From: Flavobacteriales bacterium
GTDB lineage: Bacteria > Bacteroidota > Bacteroidia > Flavobacteriales_D > Sanyastnellaceae
Length of the DNA stretch: 64,000 nucleotides
Direction: 5' to 3'
Assembly: GCA_015665315.1 (NCBI GenBank)
Contig: JADFAK010000001.1
Coordinates: 29,970-93,969, forward strand
Both the position numbers and the translations under genes were made by a program. The notes under the pieces are model-generated. The model was not told the origin of the DNA. It made no database searches and was given only the letters and a program-made list of their open reading frames with translations. This document shows positions 42,354 through 51,400 of this stretch, piece after piece (the first letter of the stretch is position 1; every line of letters begins with the position of its first letter).

Positions 42354-43418
42354 ATGGCCCGCCACATCAAAAAGTCAAAAAGTGAAATCGGACTTTCTCC
42401 GTATGCCTTTGTTTTCAGAGGGGAGCAAAAGATCAAGGATGTCCTCCTTCGTTTGATTGATTTCAACGCCGAATCTCTGAATGAATCGGTTGTCGATTCG
42501 GTGTCCAAAGCAGCGAAGTACCAGGAAAAGGACTCGGTTACTTGGTTCAACGTCGACGGTCTGCATAACACCAAATTGATGCAGGAGATTTCGAAAGACT
42601 TCAAGTTGGACCCGCTGATGCTGGCCGACGTAATGAACGTGGACGCGCGACCTACAGTTAAGGAGTACAACAACTCGATTTTCATTTCGATCAAAATGCT
42701 TCGGCTCGATGAAAAATCGGAAAATGTCCTTTCGGAAAACCTCAGTTTGATTTTAACGAAATCTGTACTATTTACGTTTCAAGAACGAAAAGGAGATGTA
42801 TTCGAACCCGTGAGAGAGCGCATTCGATTGCAGAATGGACGAATTCGAAGAGGAGGGACCGATTATCTATTATTTGCCCTTTTGGACATCGTCATCGACC
42901 ACTACATTTATTTGGTAAGTGTGCTGGGCGAGAAAATTGAAGCCCTCGAAGACCAGTTATTGGCCGAGCCTACGCAGGAAGTCGTGGAAACAATCAACTT
43001 CTATAAACGAGAGTTGAATTTCTTACGAAGGAGCATCAAACCTGCCAAAGAGATGATCTTTTCATTGGTGAAGTTGGACACCGTCCTGATTAATGAAGAA
43101 ACTGCTCTTCACTACCGGGAGTTGATGGACAATGTGAACCAGGCCAACGAATCGTCCGATCATTACCGCGAAATACTATCTGATCAATTGAATATTTACC
43201 ACACGACGATAAGTGGAAAACTGAACGATATCATGAAATTCCTTACGGTTTTTTCGGTCGTTTTCATTCCTCTAACCTTCATCGCTGGAATCTACGGAAC
43301 CAATTTCGATTTCGTTCCTGAGCTACATTTCAAGTACAGTTACTTCATTATGTGGGGTGTTTTCGTTGTGCTCGCGATTGCCATGCTGATGTACTTCAAA
43401 AACAAGAAGTGGCTATGA
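42354..43418 (+). CDS. corA: CorA-type magnesium/cobalt transporter, GTN variant
   Basis: A 354-residue CorA family channel. The cytoplasmic alpha/beta part (about 1-240) has VTWFNVDGL and a long helix (YKRELNFLRRSIKPAKEM). Two C-terminal membrane spans surround the signature. The selectivity motif, YGMNF in CorA, reads Y314-G-T-N-F318. The change at Met316 may alter ion selectivity, or may be tolerated. The next gene overlaps its stop (ATGA). Confidence 0.93.
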   Translation: MARHIKKSKSEIGLSPYAFVFRGEQKIKDVLLRLIDFNAESLNESVVDSVSKAAKYQEKDSVTWFNVDGLHNTKLMQEISKDFKLDPLMLADVMNVDARPTVKEYNNSIFISIKMLRLDEKSENVLSENLSLILTKSVLFTFQERKGDVFEPVRERIRLQNGRIRRGGTDYLLFALLDIVIDHYIYLVSVLGEKIEALEDQLLAEPTQEVVETINFYKRELNFLRRSIKPAKEMIFSLVKLDTVLINEETALHYRELMDNVNQANESSDHYREILSDQLNIYHTTISGKLNDIMKFLTVFSVVFIPLTFIAGIYGTNFDFVPELHFKYSYFIMWGVFVVLAIAMLMYFKNKKWL

Positions 43419-43918
43419 AAAAGTTGGTGAACACATTCGAAGTTGATGAAAAATCGAATTCGATCACGATAACGAGAGAGTTTCAAGCCGATCTCCGGCG
43501 CACATGGCAAGCATGGACGTCGGCCGAGATCCTCGACCAATGGTGGGCCCCTAAACCCTGGAAGTCCAAAACCAAGTCGATGGAGTTTAAGGCGGGTGGG
43601 CACAGACATTACGCTATGTGCGGACCGGAAGGCGAGGAACATTGGGGGCTCACAAAATTTGACACCGTCCGAGAATACGAAGGATTTACCGGCTCCGATT
43701 GCTTTGCCGATGCCGATGTCCATATAAATGAAGCACTCCCAGTTTCTGCTTTTGAGGTGAATTTCATGGCGAAAGGGGAGACAACAATCGTCACAAATCG
43801 TGCTACGTATGCCCATGTAGACCAACTTACCGCGACTTTGGAAATGGGATTTGAAGATGGAATAACCATGGCCATGGAGGGTTTGGACGATGTCTTGAAG
43901 CGGAGCCTGGATCAATAA
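43415..43918 (+). CDS. AHSA1/SRPBCC domain protein
   Basis: A 167-residue SRPBCC protein of the AHSA1 type: TITREFQADLRRTWQAWTSAEILDQWWAPKPW and the closing MGFEDGITMAMEGLDDVLKRSL helix are characteristic. It is translationally coupled to corA by an ATGA overlap. One of three SRPBCC genes in the window. Role unknown. Confidence 0.88.
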   Translation: MKKLVNTFEVDEKSNSITITREFQADLRRTWQAWTSAEILDQWWAPKPWKSKTKSMEFKAGGHRHYAMCGPEGEEHWGLTKFDTVREYEGFTGSDCFADADVHINEALPVSAFEVNFMAKGETTIVTNRATYAHVDQLTATLEMGFEDGITMAMEGLDDVLKRSLDQ

Positions 43919-43991
43919 TAAGGAGGATGAAAAGGGCTAGTTGGGCAACGCCGACAGCTAGTTATGATTATTAATTTCTATTGCCGATAAA

Positions 43992-44642
43992 ATGAAGACA
44001 ATCAATTGGACCGACCATTTTTTCAATTTCTTAGCTGTTATCTTGGGGGTGCTTTTGGCCTTTCAAATTGGCTCGTGGAGCGAAACCAAGAAGTCAGACA
44101 ACGAGCGTATTGAGATTATTCAATCCTTTATCAAAGAACTAGAAGAAGATCAAACGAATTTTAGCGGCTATCAAATTCCCTTGAACGAAAAGCAGTCGGC
44201 TACCATAGGCTCTCTTCTGGAGAATATTCTGACCAATCAGCTAGATAGCGTGGAAAATCAACTGGGGGTTACGCTTGAAGTGCAAAATGTAAATCCCGTT
44301 TCAACCACCTACAACTCAGTCATTTCAAGTGGGAAACTGGGGCTGATTGGCGATTTCGAAATCAAGAAAAGATTAAGCGGCTATTACGATGGCTTGGCCC
44401 TGGAAGCCATCAAAACAGGTGAACTACAAGTCGATTTTTTCCTGCAGGAATTGCTGCCGTGGATAATGCAAAATGTCAACCTAGTCCAAATGGACACCCA
44501 ATCACTAGGTGGAAATAGTGAGCTTACGAACCGACTTATCATTTACAGATCTCTCGTTGATAACAAAACGGAAAAGTACCGACATATTGACGAAGCTGCT
44601 AAAGCCCTGAGCGAGGATTTGAAATCTTTGCTCGACGAATAA
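43992..44642 (+). CDS. Membrane-anchored helical protein (DUF6090-like)
   Basis: A 216-residue protein with one N-terminal membrane span (FFNFLAVILGVLLAFQIGSW) followed by a helical soluble domain (ETKKSDNERIEIIQSFIKELEEDQTNF). The start NWTDHFFNFLAVILGVLLAF resembles the Bacteroidota family of short anchored proteins with the same opening. Function unknown. Confidence 0.6.
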   Translation: MKTINWTDHFFNFLAVILGVLLAFQIGSWSETKKSDNERIEIIQSFIKELEEDQTNFSGYQIPLNEKQSATIGSLLENILTNQLDSVENQLGVTLEVQNVNPVSTTYNSVISSGKLGLIGDFEIKKRLSGYYDGLALEAIKTGELQVDFFLQELLPWIMQNVNLVQMDTQSLGGNSELTNRLIIYRSLVDNKTEKYRHIDEAAKALSEDLKSLLDE

Positions 44643-44681
44643 ATGAGTGGAAGGTAATTCACTAGTGGTGGGGGTTCTTTA

Positions 44682-44696
44682 GCCTATCGGCAAATG
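44682..44696 (+). repeat. Hairpin-AAATG element, GCC-TATC-GGC-AAATG
   Basis: A 3-bp stem with a 4-nt loop and AAATG tail. It is intergenic, 53 bases from an inverted 16-mer copy. Confidence 0.55.
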
Positions 44697-44734
44697 TTTA
44701 TTCTGAGTAGTGAGTGGTTTTAAGGGACAAAAAT

Positions 44735-44750
44735 CATTTGCGCTCGTCGC
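44735..44750 (-). repeat. 16-mer hairpin-AAATG element, G variant (GCGACGAGCGCAAATG)
   Basis: Identical to the copy at 27415, on the minus strand and intergenic. Confidence 0.8.
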
Positions 44751-44820
44751 ACAATAAAACACCTTAGGTTGTAACACAAGTTGTCAAGGAAAAATTGGCA
44801 TCTCGCCTTCGATTTTTTGT

Positions 44821-44828
44821 TACTTTTG
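44821..44828 (+). promoter_or_regulatory. Bacteroidota promoter: TTG (44795) and TACTTTTG
   Basis: A match to TAnnTTTG with a TTG 23 bases upstream. It drives the SRPBCC gene at 44931, with a leader of about 100 bases. Confidence 0.6.
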
Positions 44829-44930
44829 CAGGCGCAGATTAGCGATTAATTTTGCAGCCAATTCAGGCCGGTTTTTGTCCAATTGCACCCTGTGCACGAT
44901 GATGATTGCCATAAATCAGATTCCTAGATT

Positions 44931-45323
44931 ATGAAAGAATCATTTACTATTTCTCGATCGTTTCCAGCCTCCCCGAAGGAAATCTATGACGCTTGGTTGG
45001 ATTCCAATAAACATGCAGCTATGACGGGAGGAGAGGCCCATTGCAGCAAGGAGCTTGGTGAAGAGTTTTCGGCGTGGGATGGCTATATATCAGGGGTTAA
45101 TTTGGACTTGACTGAGAATTCGGAGATAACGCAAACTTGGCGCACGTCGGAATTTGAGGAGGACGATGAAGATTCGCTTTTGGTCGTGCATCTTACACCT
45201 ACTGAGAATGGGACAGAAGTGACCATCGACCACTGCAATATCCCTGAAGGACAAACACAATACAAGCAAGGCTGGGAGGAGAATTATTTCACGCCAATGG
45301 AACGGTTCTTCTCCAAAAAATAA
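44931..45323 (+). CDS. SRPBCC (AHSA1-like) domain protein
   Basis: A 130-residue single SRPBCC domain: FTISRSFPASPKEIYDAWLDSNKHAAMTGG, GEEFSAWDGYISGVNLDLTEN, ITQTWRTSEFEEDDEDSLLVV, and TEVTIDHCNIPEGQ before the C-terminal helix (YKQGWEENYFTPMERFF). It resembles the gene at 543 in size and pattern. mscS follows 26 bases later. Confidence 0.9.
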   Translation: MKESFTISRSFPASPKEIYDAWLDSNKHAAMTGGEAHCSKELGEEFSAWDGYISGVNLDLTENSEITQTWRTSEFEEDDEDSLLVVHLTPTENGTEVTIDHCNIPEGQTQYKQGWEENYFTPMERFFSKK

Positions 45324-45349
45324 TGAAAGCTTAAAGATTTAAGGAGAAC

Positions 45350-46204
45350 ATGGGAGACCAGACTATTGAATTGATCACCAACGTTGGTATATTCATTGGA
45401 ATACTTACTGTTACTGTCCTCACGGCTTATTTGGTCAATCGGTTTTTCAAGCGGTTGATTCACCAGTCGACCGAGTTCATGCAGAATGACCCGACGAATT
45501 ACTTGTTTTTTAGGCATGCCATTACCGCCATGATCTACATCGTCGGAATTAGCATTGCCATCTTCGTAATGCCCAACCTCCGGGCGCTGGCCAGTTCTCT
45601 TTTGGCAGGAGCCGGAATTTTGGCCGTGGCGATTGGTTTTGCGTCCCAACAGGCTTTGAGTAATATTATTAGCGGACTGTTCATCGTGATTTTTCGACCG
45701 TTTAGAATCAATGACCGCGTTTCTTTGCGTGATATGGTCGGAATTATTGAGGATATCACATTGAGACATACCGTCATCCGGGATTTCGAAAACCGTAGGA
45801 TTATCATTCCAAACGCAGTAATTAGTGACGATGTGATCATCAACGCAAGCATCTCAGACGAGCGCATCTGTAGAAGAATGGATTTTGGAATCAGCTATGA
45901 CTCCGATCTAAAACTGGCGAAATCAATCATTCGAGATGAAATAGCCAATCACCCTTTGTCCATTGATGGGCGCACGGATATTCAAATAGAAATGGGAGAA
46001 GATGTTGTGCCAGTCCGCGTGCTCAGTCTCGGTGATTCTTCAGTGAACCTGCGAGGATGGGCTTGGGCCAATAGCGCCGCAGAAGCTTTTCTGTTGGAAT
46101 GCGATCTCTACGAATCTGTAAAGCTGAGGTTCGATAAAGAAGGCATCGAGATTCCATTCCCACACAGAACAATCGTTCAAAAGGTCCCAAAATCTAAAAG
46201 TTAG
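45350..46204 (+). CDS. mscS: MscS family mechanosensitive channel
   Basis: A 284-residue small-conductance mechanosensitive channel. Spans lie at about 8-28, 55-78 and the pore helix TM3 LLAGAGILAVAIGFASQQALSNIISG, followed by FRINDRVSLRDMVGIIEDITLRHTVIRDFENRRIIIPNAVI, the beta-domain signature. It releases solutes upon osmotic downshock. Length matches E. coli MscS. Confidence 0.95.
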   Translation: MGDQTIELITNVGIFIGILTVTVLTAYLVNRFFKRLIHQSTEFMQNDPTNYLFFRHAITAMIYIVGISIAIFVMPNLRALASSLLAGAGILAVAIGFASQQALSNIISGLFIVIFRPFRINDRVSLRDMVGIIEDITLRHTVIRDFENRRIIIPNAVISDDVIINASISDERICRRMDFGISYDSDLKLAKSIIRDEIANHPLSIDGRTDIQIEMGEDVVPVRVLSLGDSSVNLRGWAWANSAAEAFLLECDLYESVKLRFDKEGIEIPFPHRTIVQKVPKSKS

Positions 46205-46233
46205 TCCTGGACGTCAATTGTCTTATGATTTTC

Positions 46234-46247
46234 GCACAAGGCAAATG
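46234..46247 (+). repeat. Short hairpin-AAATG variant (GCACAAGGCAAATG)
   Basis: Identical to 9085, and like it placed just after a gene stop (30 bases after mscS). Confidence 0.6.
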
Positions 46248-46460
46248 CTGTTTCAACGTTCAGCGACCTGCAATCAACACTTAATAATTGTTTGATTCAT
46301 CCTACTTCCGGAAAAATGACTATCTGTAAAGTAGCACCAACATTAACCATTGCTCCCCGTTCATGGATGAAGGCGCACGTGTTTCGCAAAAGCTGCCGAA
46401 GGAATTCTGTACCTAACGGCACGGGATATCACGTTGTGGGTTGACTGCTACCGATATATA

Positions 46461-46473
46461 GTCCCTACGGGAC
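46461..46473. repeat. GTCCCTACGGGAC palindromic REP-like hairpin
   Basis: A perfect 5-bp stem (GTCCC/GGGAC) around TAC. Upstream context (GGCACGG, TTGTGGGT, CTACCGATATATA) is shared with the copy at 59351, so the conserved unit is about 60-80 bases. Confidence 0.7.
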
Positions 46474-46494
46474 ATGTTTTGGTTGTGAAAAGAA

Positions 46495-46690
46495 ATATCT
46501 TCCTCTGTTTAAAGCAGAACTTGAAGGCCAGAGCGAGTCGGAGATCGAGTATTTAGATGTTTGTCTTACGCCCCCCTAAATCGCCCTGATCATTACCCAA
46601 CGGAAACACCAATACTTATCTCTTTCTATTATCTCTCCCTATTATCTCTATTTAAAGTTGGAGAGCTTGAATGCCAGAGCGAGAGCGAGT
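46495..46690. repeat. Diverged copies of the 63.6-kb repeat family
   Basis: Blocks such as ACCCAACGGA, TATCTCTCCCTATTATCTC and CTCTATTTAAAGT followed by GGAGAGC recur in the same order as in the array at 63611-64000. About two degraded partial units are present. Confidence 0.6.
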
Positions 46691-46778
46691 TTTGAGAAAT
46701 TCGGTTGTTCACATGGTTTTTTCTTGGTGAAACTGAACAGTTCAATCTGTCCTGATCTTCCAGACCTATATATAGCTG

Positions 46779-46868
46779 CACATTCAAATTGAAATCACAT
46801 GAACTTAGGTTTCCACAGGCGTCCGTGGCCGTGAGTGTAACTGTATACGGTCTTATGCCAACACCAGA
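46779..46868 (-). pseudogene. Remnant of a HYR-domain protein
   Basis: The minus strand encodes GVGIRPYTVTLTATDACGN and then LSSCDFNLNV, the end of a HYR domain as in the surface proteins of this window. Neither side continues as a HYR protein, so it is a fragment left by deletion or duplication. Confidence 0.6.
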
Positions 46869-46958
46869 GAAAGCACTTCGTATCTGCAGTTCAATGTTCT
46901 GCATAATGCATTTCGTAAGATAGCCCTATATTGTCACAAATAAAAAAAACCAATCAAC

Positions 46959-47207
46959 ATGAAAAAGATTAACCTTCCATCTTTTGGAATAGGATTCGTA
47001 GCAGCAATAGCGGTTACAGCTCTCTTCGCGTTTTCTTCAAACGATTCGACTACGGCAGTTGGAGATGAAGAAATCGGACGCTACCAAATTTCAGGCACCG
47101 GTACTCCTGGGTATGCATGGGTTTTGGACACCAAACGAGGAAAGATTAAATTGGTGACAGACAATGCAACGACTAAGGCAAGTTTTTACTTTGACGAAGA
47201 CCATTGA
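46959..47207 (+). CDS. Small exported or anchored protein, unknown
   Basis: An 82-residue protein with a signal-like N-terminus (FGIGFVAAIAVTALFAFSSND) and a short polar domain (GRYQISGTGTPGYAWVLDTKRGKIKLVTDN). The second part looks like one beta-hairpin repeat of a propeller-type fold. It is followed by a clear terminator, so it is probably expressed alone. Confidence 0.6.
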   Translation: MKKINLPSFGIGFVAAIAVTALFAFSSNDSTTAVGDEEIGRYQISGTGTPGYAWVLDTKRGKIKLVTDNATTKASFYFDEDH

Positions 47208-47229
47208 TCAATAAATAAACTGAAAGTAA

Positions 47230-47265
47230 AAGTCGGCCTGCATCATGTAGGGCCGATTTTTATTT
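47230..47265 (+). terminator. Intrinsic terminator
   Basis: TCGGCC pairs with GGCCGA around a 12-nt loop, followed by a T run, 23 bases after the 82-residue gene. Confidence 0.8.
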
Positions 47266-47374
47266 TTGCCTTAGTTTTACTCAGAATTTTCAATCGAGAG
47301 TACGAGAATCTGCGAGTTGCTTATGACAAAGCCGACTGTGAAAAGGCTATTGTATATATATTCGATATTTCCCC

Positions 47375-47382
47375 TATTTTTG
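47375..47382 (+). promoter_or_regulatory. Bacteroidota promoter: TTG (47350) and TATTTTTG
   Basis: TAnnTTTG match with TTG 22 bases upstream, 19 bases before the ATG at 47401. Confidence 0.6.
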
Positions 47383-47400
47383 TTTTTTTAAGCCAACATT

Positions 47401-48846
47401 ATGAAAAGCCTAAACCAATTATTCTTATCCTGTATTTTAACGTTAACCACCTTTGTCCTTGGTGCTCAATCCCCCCAAATGGATTGGTCGGGTGAGTTTG
47501 AAGGTACTTGGAGCCTTACTGGATCACAAATTCTAGATCCTGGATTTGAAGATGTGATTGTTTTCTGGGTGCGTTCTGGGGTAACGACATATAAGCAGAC
47601 AAGTTATTTGATTGGGGTCGACCGGGAAACGTTGGAGGAAGTCAATCGAGTTTCTGTGATGGGAGATCCTGACATGAAAAGCCTGTGGGGGCAAGCCTAT
47701 GCAGGAGATAAATGCATTTATTTCCCTACATACGTTTACGATAAAAAGTCAAAAGAGACAACCGTCTATTGTTATAAGCTTGATTCGTCATTCGAATTAG
47801 ACACTGCCCCGAAAAAATGCTTTACTGGACCGTCGCCAGATAGAGAAGGTTCATTCGCTGTGCGCCAAAACTCAAACAAGGAGTTTTTGGTATTTAGTTA
47901 TCATAAGCGTGACAAGAAGGCCAAAGTTGATCAACTTCATTATTACGTCATGAACAATGACTTCGAATTGATCAATTCCAATGTCATTGAAAGACATTAC
48001 AAAACCGAAGAACCTGGTGGAGGTTACTTTGTTTATGACAATGGAGTAGTGTACACTAATCCAAGCGAACCATCAGTACTTAATATTGTCGATTTCAAGG
48101 ATCATAAAGAATATAAAATCCGGAATAGTGCTGAAATGCCGTTGAGGTGTTCGGAAGTTGAAGTAACAGCCTCAGGCGAACTTTACGTAGCTGGATCTTA
48201 TTTGGAATTAGGGGAGAAAGCAAGGAAAGTAGAAGGGCTTTTCATGGCCTATATTGATCTCAAGAACGAAAAATTGGCTCATTTTGAAACGATGCCTTTG
48301 GAGAATGTGGCTGATCAAGTGCATCTGAGTGTCAGTCACGTTGAATTTACCGACGATGGAGCTGCGTATTACATGACCTCAGTTTATCGTCCTGAGCTCG
48401 AGCCAGCACAGCGTAATACGTTTCAATTGTACTATATGGATCAACGCGGAAGAAACTGGAGAAAGGATTTGCCAATTCCTGCACAGACCTTGAGTGCGGC
48501 CTATTTTGCTCAAAACTTGCATCCGAGAGTTGGTCTTATAGACAACAATATTTGCATTTTATACAACGACACGGAAAAAGGTCTTGAAGTCGATCTAGAC
48601 AATTTCGAATGGAAAGGAAGAAACGATCTGGGGCTTTTGAACTTAGGTCGGCCAGGCGGAAATTCTCTGTCTGTCCTCACCATCAACCAAAATGGTGTTA
48701 TGAGTAAAGTGAACCAACAGGTGGATCATGGTCAGTTTTTTAACGGTGAATATGAGGTTGGAGAAAACGTCGTTTACTCGCCAATTCGATATGTTAAAGG
48801 AATGGTCTTCCGTGATTCTTCAATAATGGCCGTTCGATTCAAGTAG
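47401..48846 (+). CDS. Secreted propeller-like protein, unknown
   Basis: A 481-residue exported protein (signal peptide about 1-22, VLGAQ). The body is strand-rich with periodic blocks (TSYLIGVDRETLEEVNRVSV, LHYYVMNNDFELINSN, GLFMAYIDLKNEKL, FQLYYMDQRGRNWRKDL) that suggest a beta-propeller. No catalytic motif and no T9SS tail are visible. It has its own promoter. Confidence 0.7.
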   Translation: MKSLNQLFLSCILTLTTFVLGAQSPQMDWSGEFEGTWSLTGSQILDPGFEDVIVFWVRSGVTTYKQTSYLIGVDRETLEEVNRVSVMGDPDMKSLWGQAYAGDKCIYFPTYVYDKKSKETTVYCYKLDSSFELDTAPKKCFTGPSPDREGSFAVRQNSNKEFLVFSYHKRDKKAKVDQLHYYVMNNDFELINSNVIERHYKTEEPGGGYFVYDNGVVYTNPSEPSVLNIVDFKDHKEYKIRNSAEMPLRCSEVEVTASGELYVAGSYLELGEKARKVEGLFMAYIDLKNEKLAHFETMPLENVADQVHLSVSHVEFTDDGAAYYMTSVYRPELEPAQRNTFQLYYMDQRGRNWRKDLPIPAQTLSAAYFAQNLHPRVGLIDNNICILYNDTEKGLEVDLDNFEWKGRNDLGLLNLGRPGGNSLSVLTINQNGVMSKVNQQVDHGQFFNGEYEVGENVVYSPIRYVKGMVFRDSSIMAVRFK

Positions 48847-48976
48847 AGTTTCTCCTGTATTCCAAGGTAGAGTTCCTTCGCCCGTTGCAGTTACGAGCAA
48901 ACATCACTCGCTTGCAAAGTAAATATCGGGATAATTGAAGCGCAGCAGTAGTGTTGCCAGTCAATCTTTGCGATAT

Positions 48977-48999
48977 GGGGCTTGGGGGTAACAAGCCCC
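48977..48999. repeat. GGGGCTTG/CAAGCCCC inverted repeat
   Basis: An 8-bp perfect stem around GGGGTAA lies 17 bases downstream of the helicase stop on the minus strand. There is no T run, so an intrinsic terminator is doubtful. Confidence 0.5.
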
Positions 49000-49015
49000 G
49001 AGGGGGTGCAGGGGG

Positions 49016-50530
49016 CTACATCATTTCTCGGAGGCGCTGGTTGAGCTGACGTTTATAATCATCAGTTAACCATCTGAAGAAATTCTCTGTGTTTTTGGAA
49101 ATGCATCGTGTGTATTGCTTCACGCGGTAGTCGATCTCTGGATGAAGCTCTTCAGCCAGTTCCAATGCATCGAATACATCCTCGCAGTTGTTAGATAAAA
49201 GCTGGGCATGCTGCATGATTGAATTATCAATAGCCGTTTTGGGCTTTTGACCTTCTTTTACAACTTTGATGTATTCCTTTTTCATGTCAAAAGGAACCAG
49301 ATCTTCTTTCTTGAACTTTGCTTTGAGGTCATCGGGCATTTCATACCTGAACTGCTGCTCAATTTCGTCATCGCTGGCCAAGTTCTCCAAGTAAGAGTTT
49401 GGCGAACGGAAAATATCCTGCCAGTTCATGTACGATTCCCACAATCCAAAACGACGTGAGTTGTTACCTAAGTCAATGACGTTGAACGTTGGCTTGTCTG
49501 GTAAAACACGAGATCCTCGACCGATCATTTGATGGTAAAGAGTCAATGACTTTGTAGCCCTGTTCAAGATAATTGTGCCCACTGTTGGTTCGTCAAATCC
49601 AGTAGTAAGAATACTTACCGAAGATAAAATGGCATCTGGCTTGGTCTTAAACCATTCAAGAATTTCTTTACGCTCGCTTTCAGAATTGGTATTGTCCAAA
49701 TGGCGGATTTCATAGCCGGCCTCTCTGAACATCTCATATACTTGACGCGAGGTCGCTATACCGTTGTTGAAAATCAGCGTTTTCGTCCCTTTGGCCTTTT
49801 CTTCATACGCATACAAAAGCTTCTCTTGCATGAAGTAGTTGCCATACAATCTCTCAGAACTCGAAACAGTGTAGTCGCCGTTAACGCCGATTTTAAGCGA
49901 TCGGAGATTTACGTCGTAGCTGTATGTAGTTGCCTTTGCCAAGAAGCCTCGGCTGATAAGGGTGCTGATAGATTCACCTACAATTAATTCATTGTAATTG
50001 TCGCGAAGAGGTAACTTGATGTTTGAACTGAGTGGGGTAGCCGTGACACCTAGAATGATGCAGTTTTCGAAAAACTTGAATAGCTTTCTAAATGAATTGT
50101 AGTGCGCCTCATCAACGATGACCAAACCTACGTCGTCCAACTCAACTTTTTCGTCGTTCAGACGATTGTTGAGCGTCTCTACCATGGCTACAAAGCAGGA
50201 ATAACCACTGTCTTCTTCTAGTTCTTTTACCTTGCTGTTGATGATCTTGTTGGGAACCTTGACCTCATCCAACATCCTGGATGTCTGTCCGCACAACTCA
50301 ATTCGGTGCGTGAGGATAAGTACTTTCTTACCCGTTTCCTCGATGTACTTTTTCGAGATTTCTGAGAAGATAACCGTCTTTCCTCCACCAGTAGGCAGTT
50401 GAAAGAGAAGGTTGTACTTGTTTGGAAACTCACGCATCCGCTCGAAAATCCGATCGATAGCAGCGACCTGATAATCATATAGGATTTTCCCTTGCTTTTT
50501 ATCTAACAGATCTATCGGTTCCAGCGTCAT
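49016..50530 (-). CDS. DEAD/DEAH-box superfamily 2 helicase
   Basis: A 504-residue SF2 helicase of the restriction-subunit-like (RecQ/RAD3-distant, UvrB/HsdR-like) group. Motif Q-like YDYQVAAIDRI precedes Walker A PTGGGKT (46-52), DEAH (140-143), VTATP, and the second RecA domain with STLISRGF, ILTTGFDEPTVGTIILNRAT and HQMIGRGSR. The C-terminal 130 residues are charged and helical. No methylase or nuclease gene is next to it, so it is probably a stand-alone repair or stress helicase. Confidence 0.93.
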   Translation of the reverse strand: MTLEPIDLLDKKQGKILYDYQVAAIDRIFERMREFPNKYNLLFQLPTGGGKTVIFSEISKKYIEETGKKVLILTHRIELCGQTSRMLDEVKVPNKIINSKVKELEEDSGYSCFVAMVETLNNRLNDEKVELDDVGLVIVDEAHYNSFRKLFKFFENCIILGVTATPLSSNIKLPLRDNYNELIVGESISTLISRGFLAKATTYSYDVNLRSLKIGVNGDYTVSSSERLYGNYFMQEKLLYAYEEKAKGTKTLIFNNGIATSRQVYEMFREAGYEIRHLDNTNSESERKEILEWFKTKPDAILSSVSILTTGFDEPTVGTIILNRATKSLTLYHQMIGRGSRVLPDKPTFNVIDLGNNSRRFGLWESYMNWQDIFRSPNSYLENLASDDEIEQQFRYEMPDDLKAKFKKEDLVPFDMKKEYIKVVKEGQKPKTAIDNSIMQHAQLLSNNCEDVFDALELAEELHPEIDYRVKQYTRCISKNTENFFRWLTDDYKRQLNQRLREMM

Positions 50531-50690
50531 TTCCTCACATTAAAAGATTGGCAAAAATAGCTCCAAATTCATGGAGAGAAAAGGGAATCGGATAAAATGT
50601 TCATAACAAGATGTGAATGAAAAAGTCTATGTCCCCGGGTTGCACTAACATTGAAAACGACTATAACGCGCGATTATTGAATTTGAAGAC

Positions 50691-51353
50691 ATGCAAGTAA
50701 AAATTCACGACAGCTGGAAGGTGCTCCTGAAAGATGAGTTTGAGCAAGATTATTTCAAGGCACTTACCCAGTTTGTACGCTCTGAATATACTGTGAACCA
50801 ATGTTTTCCGCCCGGTGCAAGGATTTTTTCCGCTTTTGATCATTGCCATGCCGATCAAGTCAAAGTGGTCATTATTGGACAGGACCCTTATCATGGGGAC
50901 CTGCAGGCAAACGGCTTGTGCTTTTCGGTGAATGATGGAATTTCAGTGCCCAGATCTTTGCAAAATATCTACAAAGAAATTCATGCCGACCTCGGAAAAC
51001 CCATCCCAAAATCGGGAAATTTGGAACATTGGGCCGATCAAGGAGTGCTTTTACTCAATGCAACTCTCACCGTTCGTGCCCATGAAGCCGGGTCACACCA
51101 GAAGCAAGGTTGGGAACAATTTACCGATGCCGTAATCGCTAATATCAATGAAAATTGTAAGCATGTGGTCTTTATTCTTTGGGGCGCATTCGCGCAAAAG
51201 AAAGGGGCAGTAATCGATCGGACAAAACACCACGTTCTGCAAGCTGTGCACCCTTCTCCACTTTCGGCGAGCCGGGGATTTTTTGGGTGTAAGCACTTTT
51301 CGCAGACCAACGCCTATTTAAAGTCGGTGGGGAAAGCTGAAATTGATTGGTGA
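50691..51353 (+). CDS. ung: Uracil-DNA glycosylase
   Basis: A 220-residue family 1 UDG that removes uracil from DNA. Motif A is GQDPYH with Asp65 and the water-activating loop; motif B is HPSPLS with His187. VPRSLQNIYKEI and VLLLNATLTVR are conserved. It is monocistronic. Confidence 0.98.
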   Translation: MQVKIHDSWKVLLKDEFEQDYFKALTQFVRSEYTVNQCFPPGARIFSAFDHCHADQVKVVIIGQDPYHGDLQANGLCFSVNDGISVPRSLQNIYKEIHADLGKPIPKSGNLEHWADQGVLLLNATLTVRAHEAGSHQKQGWEQFTDAVIANINENCKHVVFILWGAFAQKKGAVIDRTKHHVLQAVHPSPLSASRGFFGCKHFSQTNAYLKSVGKAEIDW

Positions 51354-51377
51354 AAAGATGATTTGCCGACAGCTATG

Positions 51378-51392
51378 CATTTGCCGAATGGC
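51378..51392 (-). repeat. Hairpin-AAATG element, GCC-ATTC-GGC-AAATG (paired site)
   Basis: A 3-bp stem with a 4-nt loop on the minus strand. A second, weaker unit (GCT-GTC-GGC-AAAT with one G-T wobble pair, 51361-51373) stands directly next to it, in the gap between ung and miaE. Confidence 0.55.
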
Positions 51393-51400
51393 TGATAAAC

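Larger units (their letters stand above)
46205..46958. other. Repeat-rich intergenic region with a gene remnant
   Basis: About 750 bases. They hold a short hairpin-AAATG variant (46234), a GTCCCTACGGGAC hairpin (46461), diverged copies of the 271-bp repeat (about 46495-46690) and a broken HYR fragment on the minus strand. It looks like an accumulation site for small mobile or repeated elements. Confidence 0.6.
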
